Positions 61,764 through 64,000 of a stretch of DNA of 64,000 bases are shown piece by piece (position 1 is the stretch's first letter; each line of letters begins with the position of its first letter). The notes under the pieces were generated by a model. The model was not told the DNA's origin, made no database searches, and worked only from the letters and a program-made list of their open reading frames with translations. The DNA is from an uncultured Chlorobiota bacterium (GTDB lineage: Bacteria > Bacteroidota > Ignavibacteria > UBA10030 > UBA6906). The stretch lies in the NCBI GenBank assembly GCA_900696645.1, contig CAADGV010000007.1, positions 62,001 through 126,000 of the forward strand. Direction: 5' to 3'. A program made the translations under genes and the position numbers.

Positions 61764-61840
61764 AGTATTTACTAAATGATGCTAAGGGCAATATAAAGTA
61801 TCTACTTTCAAAAGTCAAGTACTTTCTTACAGTGTCTACT
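61764..61840. promoter_or_regulatory. Three evenly spaced operator-like repeats between the divergent regulators
   Basis: AGTATTTACT (61764-61773), AGTATCTACT (61797-61806) and AGTGTCTACT (61831-61840) fit the consensus AGTRTYTACT. The first two have perfect inverted AGTA/TACT ends. Their starts are 33 and 34 bp apart, about three helical turns, so bound dimers would lie on one face of the DNA. They are the likely repressor or Ner operators controlling both promoters. Confidence 0.75.
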
Positions 61841-61851
61841 ATATACGTGAT

Positions 61852-62259
61852 TTGAGCTACAGCAACGAGGTCGCACATCGTTTCCGAGAGGTTGTCGATC
61901 AACATGGTGGGCCGTCGGCATTTGCACGGCTGATCGGGAAAAGCCCACAGACCTTAACGGATTATTTGGCAGGTAAAACACTTCCTGGGAATAAGCTGAG
62001 AGCTGCAATCCGTGAAAAACTGGGGGATGAGCTTGAGTATTACATCATGTATGGAACCCGCGAACAAAGGGATGCACAACACGAGAAAAATGCAGAAACG
62101 ATCTTCCGCAATAGCGGTTCAGAGAAGGCAAGAATGCTGGACGTGATTGAGAAGCATGGGGTTCTCACTGCCGAACAGTTGGATCGTATCCTCGAAGCAC
62201 GGCATATGATGTTGCATGAACCGAAACTTCGCTACAATCCGAAAGGGAAGAAGAGATGA
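61852..62259 (+). CDS. Phage repressor (XRE/CI-like)
   Basis: A 135-residue protein reading from TTG. The N-terminal domain is an XRE-type HTH (EVVDQHGGPSAFARLIGKSP; QTLTDYLAGKTLPG). The C-terminal part is helical (LDVIEKHGVLTAEQLDRILE) and could mediate oligomerisation. Placed divergently to the transposition genes, next to the operator repeats, it should keep the prophage silent. No LexA-like peptidase domain is present, so SOS cleavage is unlikely. Confidence 0.8.
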   Translation: MSYSNEVAHRFREVVDQHGGPSAFARLIGKSPQTLTDYLAGKTLPGNKLRAAIREKLGDELEYYIMYGTREQRDAQHEKNAETIFRNSGSEKARMLDVIEKHGVLTAEQLDRILEARHMMLHEPKLRYNPKGKKR

Positions 62260-62810
62260 TGCCCTTAGAACGGATTGAAGAAATTGTAAGGTCAGGAGAT
62301 TTGACCCTCTTGGGGGATTCGTATGCTGGCCATGCCGCCTCTTTCCTATCGAATCCCTACAATGACATCAACATCAGACCGGAAATCAGAAAGGAAATTG
62401 CAGTCCTCTTTGCAGTCACACACTTGAGCGGTGATCCGCGCACATACAAAATGGCAAAGCGCGTCCTTGAAATCACCGGCGGTAACTTCGATTGTCTCGA
62501 TCTTCTTGAATTCTGCAAGTCATCGCGAGGGAAGGTTGCACTTGAGATGATGAGTTCATACAAGAAAGAAGAGAAGATCGTTGAACTCTATTTCTTCACG
62601 ATGCAAAATCGAATAATTCACGAGCACAATCTCGCTGACCTTCTGAAGTTTAAGTATGGGAAAGGGGTAAGGATAACTCCGATTATTGATGGTAGCTGTT
62701 GCAGTGCCTGCAAACGGGGGAAGCAGACTTTCACCTGGAATGAAATTCACAAACTGCCGAAAGTACCGCGGCATTGGGGCTGCCGATGTGGTATCATGGC
62801 ATGGACATAA
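62256..62810 (+). CDS. Hypothetical protein coupled to the repressor, with Cys-rich end
   Basis: A 184-residue protein whose ATG overlaps the repressor stop (ATGA), so it is translated with it in the lysogen. The first 140 residues are helical. The end has CCSACKRGKQTF and HWGCRCGI, similar in type to the Cys-x-Cys ending of gp7/F-like head proteins. Function unknown; a lysogeny-associated role such as superinfection control is conceivable. Confidence 0.6.
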   Translation: MMPLERIEEIVRSGDLTLLGDSYAGHAASFLSNPYNDINIRPEIRKEIAVLFAVTHLSGDPRTYKMAKRVLEITGGNFDCLDLLEFCKSSRGKVALEMMSSYKKEEKIVELYFFTMQNRIIHEHNLADLLKFKYGKGVRITPIIDGSCCSACKRGKQTFTWNEIHKLPKVPRHWGCRCGIMAWT

Positions 62811-62822
62811 GGAAGAAAGAAA

Positions 62823-63221
62823 ATGACACGTTTGATCTTACTAACGCTACTGAGTGTCGGCATGCTCTCGGCTCAAACCACAATGTCCGTCGACTCATTC
62901 AAGAAGTATGAGGAAGGGAAAAAAGACAAGGCAGTTGCGTTTGCGATCTCAACTGTAATTCCGGGAGGGGGGATGATGTATGCCGACAATGATATTGGAG
63001 GGATAGCGGTATTCGGCGCGACCGTCGGCGCCGGATTCTGGCTCAGGAGTGCCGTGAAGAATGATGAAGAGGTAGTATTTCCATTGCTGGCAATGGCTGT
63101 TCTCCGCGTGATCGATATTGTGCTGGCATTTGATGGCGTCGACGAGTACAACAGAGCATTGCGAAACCACGTAACGGTAGCCGTTGGCGCCGGCAGTATT
63201 GGTTTGAGGTTTCACCTTTAA
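62823..63221 (+). CDS. Secreted or membrane hypothetical protein (DUF5683-like)
   Basis: A 132-residue protein with a signal-peptide-like start (MTRLILLTLLSVGMLSAQ). Its body reads AFAISTVIPGGGMMYADND, typical of DUF5683 (TM2-like) proteins of Bacteroidota, followed by hydrophobic helices (GAGFWLRSAV; LLAMAVLRVIDIVLAF). It is transcribed with the repressor. Host origin or phage cargo cannot be separated. Confidence 0.55.
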   Translation: MTRLILLTLLSVGMLSAQTTMSVDSFKKYEEGKKDKAVAFAISTVIPGGGMMYADNDIGGIAVFGATVGAGFWLRSAVKNDEEVVFPLLAMAVLRVIDIVLAFDGVDEYNRALRNHVTVAVGAGSIGLRFHL

Positions 63222-63224
63222 GGA

Positions 63225-63431
63225 ATGGGTAGCCTCAACGAGAACATATCGCTTGCAAAGAACTACATTCAGATCGCCCGTGACCTGAAAAGCAAGGGTG
63301 ACAAGGCGGGAGCGACGCTGAGATACCAGTACGCAATCAAGCTGCTCCGGTCATCGCAAGGAACGTTAGCCAGAAAACTCCTGGAGCAGACACTGGAAGA
63401 GTTTAACGAAATGACGTCTCAGGGAAACTGA
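63225..63431 (+). CDS. Small TPR-like helical protein
   Basis: A 68-residue helical protein of MIT/TPR type (SLAKNYIQIARDLKSKGDKA; ATLRYQYAIKLLRSS). It starts four bases after the gene before. No family recognised. Confidence 0.5.
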   Translation: MGSLNENISLAKNYIQIARDLKSKGDKAGATLRYQYAIKLLRSSQGTLARKLLEQTLEEFNEMTSQGN

Positions 63432-63503
63432 CGAACTCGATCTCGCCTCTCATGAACACACTCTACCTCGGTGAAACCATATAATCAATAGTTCGATCAC
63501 CAG

Positions 63504-64000
63504 ATGACAGCAAGAAAAGCCGGAGGTGCCACAACTGCAAGGCCAAGAAGGAAGGCGAGAACGGAAACGCGAAGAACGCCAAGCCGGCCTTTGAATCGAA
63601 GCCTTAGCGCCGCAAAGGCATCGAAGCAGGATGAGTTTTATACCCAGCTATCCGACATTGAGAAGGAGCTCCGGCACTACACGGCGCACTTCAAGGGCAA
63701 GACTGTCCTGTGCAACTGCGACGATCCCAAGGTCAGCAATTTCTTTCACTACTTCTCGCACAACTTCGAGAAGCTGAAGCTGAAAAAGCTGATCACTACT
63801 TGCTACAAGAATTGCGACGCCGATCTGTTTAGCAAGCACACGGATGAAAGAGGAATCTTTCTCGAATATAACGGCGACAAGAGTGGCAACCGCGTCCCCG
63901 ACCCGGAGGAAATCGGTATCCACCAGCTAAAAGGCGACGGCGATTTTCGCAGTGAGGAATGCATCAAGCTGCTCAAGCAAGCGGACATAGTAGTCACAAA
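63504..64000 (+). CDS. EcoRI-type adenine-specific DNA methyltransferase (3' end outside window)
   Basis: An open frame from 63504 to the window end. After a basic N-terminus of about 40 residues it reads KQDEFYTQLSDIEKELRHY, GKTVLCNCDDPKVSNFFHYF and DADLFSKHTDERGIFLEYNG, the beginning of the EcoRI-methylase family (m6A). The last bases give LLKQADIVVT, immediately before the expected NPPF catalytic motif. It would protect phage or host DNA from restriction. No restriction endonuclease is seen next to it. The start has no strong ribosome site. Confidence 0.85.
   Translation, partial: MTARKAGGATTARPRRKARTETRRTPSRPLNRSLSAAKASKQDEFYTQLSDIEKELRHYTAHFKGKTVLCNCDDPKVSNFFHYFSHNFEKLKLKKLITTCYKNCDADLFSKHTDERGIFLEYNGDKSGNRVPDPEEIGIHQLKGDGDFRSEECIKLLKQADIVVT

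Larger units (their letters stand above)
41314..64000. mobile_element. Mu-like transposable prophage (one terminus mapped, other beyond window)
   Basis: The region carries a MuA-type transposase, MuB ATPase, GemA-like, DUF3164, DnaA-like regulator, endolysin, terminase pair, DUF935 portal and F-like head gene in Mu order on the minus strand, with a divergent repressor. The left boundary is set at the TG at 41314, 10 bp outside the first of three transposase-site-like repeats. If Mu rules hold, the 5-bp target duplication would be TTCGG (41309-41313). The other terminus was not found before 64,000. Major capsid, protease/scaffold and tail genes are absent from the window. Confidence 0.85.

Noticed and set aside
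63222-64000. Second prophage terminus inside the window
   Set aside because: No copy of the 15-bp site in reverse orientation and no CA-TTCGG junction were found in this part.

Overview
The window looks like a chromosome segment of a Gram-negative member of the FCB group, probably an Ignavibacteria/Chlorobiota-like lineage. This is inferred from content: an Oar-like TonB receptor, a DUF2723 protein, a YpdA-type bacillithiol disulfide reductase, an atpDC pair on its own, an ECF sigma/anti-sigma pair, small DUF1858/DUF2892-type genes and a pyruvoyl-dependent arginine decarboxylase. No rRNA gene is present, so the phylum cannot be fixed.

Positions 1-41,313 are host chromosome. Block 1 (1-3,466) makes GDP-deoxymannose and transfers sugars (DUF2723 C-terminus, gmd, rmd, GT4). 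Block 2 (3,474-7,287, minus strand) holds a repeat coiled-coil protein and the TonB receptor. Block 3 (7,560-16,849) is housekeeping: ferredoxin, tRNA-Thr bracketed by tRNA-like halves, ypdA, atpDC, manC, rlpA, rpiB, a lytic transglycosylase, arginine decarboxylase, tyrS and smpB. Block 4 (17,520-30,715) holds a lipoprotein, a PQQ-propeller protein, a small redox/membrane cluster next to sigma/anti-sigma genes, a GvpL/F-like protein, polA, a pentapeptide-TIR protein and an MFS exporter. Block 5 (30,997-38,120) is a tightly overlapping polysaccharide operon (GT, flippase, deacetylase-like, GT, TPR membrane protein). Block 6 (38,163-41,253) holds nadE, rsmI and a GH13 enzyme.

From 41,314 to the window end lies a Mu-like transposable prophage. 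Its repressor-distal terminus is marked by three copies of a 15-bp CACTYVATTCGCGCG site (two direct, one inverted). A TG dinucleotide lies 10 bp outside the outermost copy, as I recall for the Mu left end. Reading leftward on the minus strand come a small HTH protein, accessory genes, a MuA-type transposase, MuB ATPase, GemA-like and DUF3164 genes, and a long run of short genes joined by ATGA overlaps. These are followed by a DnaA-domain-IV-like regulator, an amidase endolysin, small and large terminase, DUF935 portal, a Com-like zinc finger and an F/gp7-like head protein. A repressor is divergent at 61,852 behind three evenly spaced operator-like repeats. It is followed on the plus strand by three small genes and an EcoRI-type adenine methyltransferase cut by the window end.

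No capsid, protease, scaffold or tail gene lies between the F-like gene and the mapped terminus. The element is therefore either deleted or unconventionally arranged with structural genes beyond 64,000. Most starts were chosen from Shine-Dalgarno spacing and stop/start overlaps, and all family assignments come from reading motifs, not from database searches.
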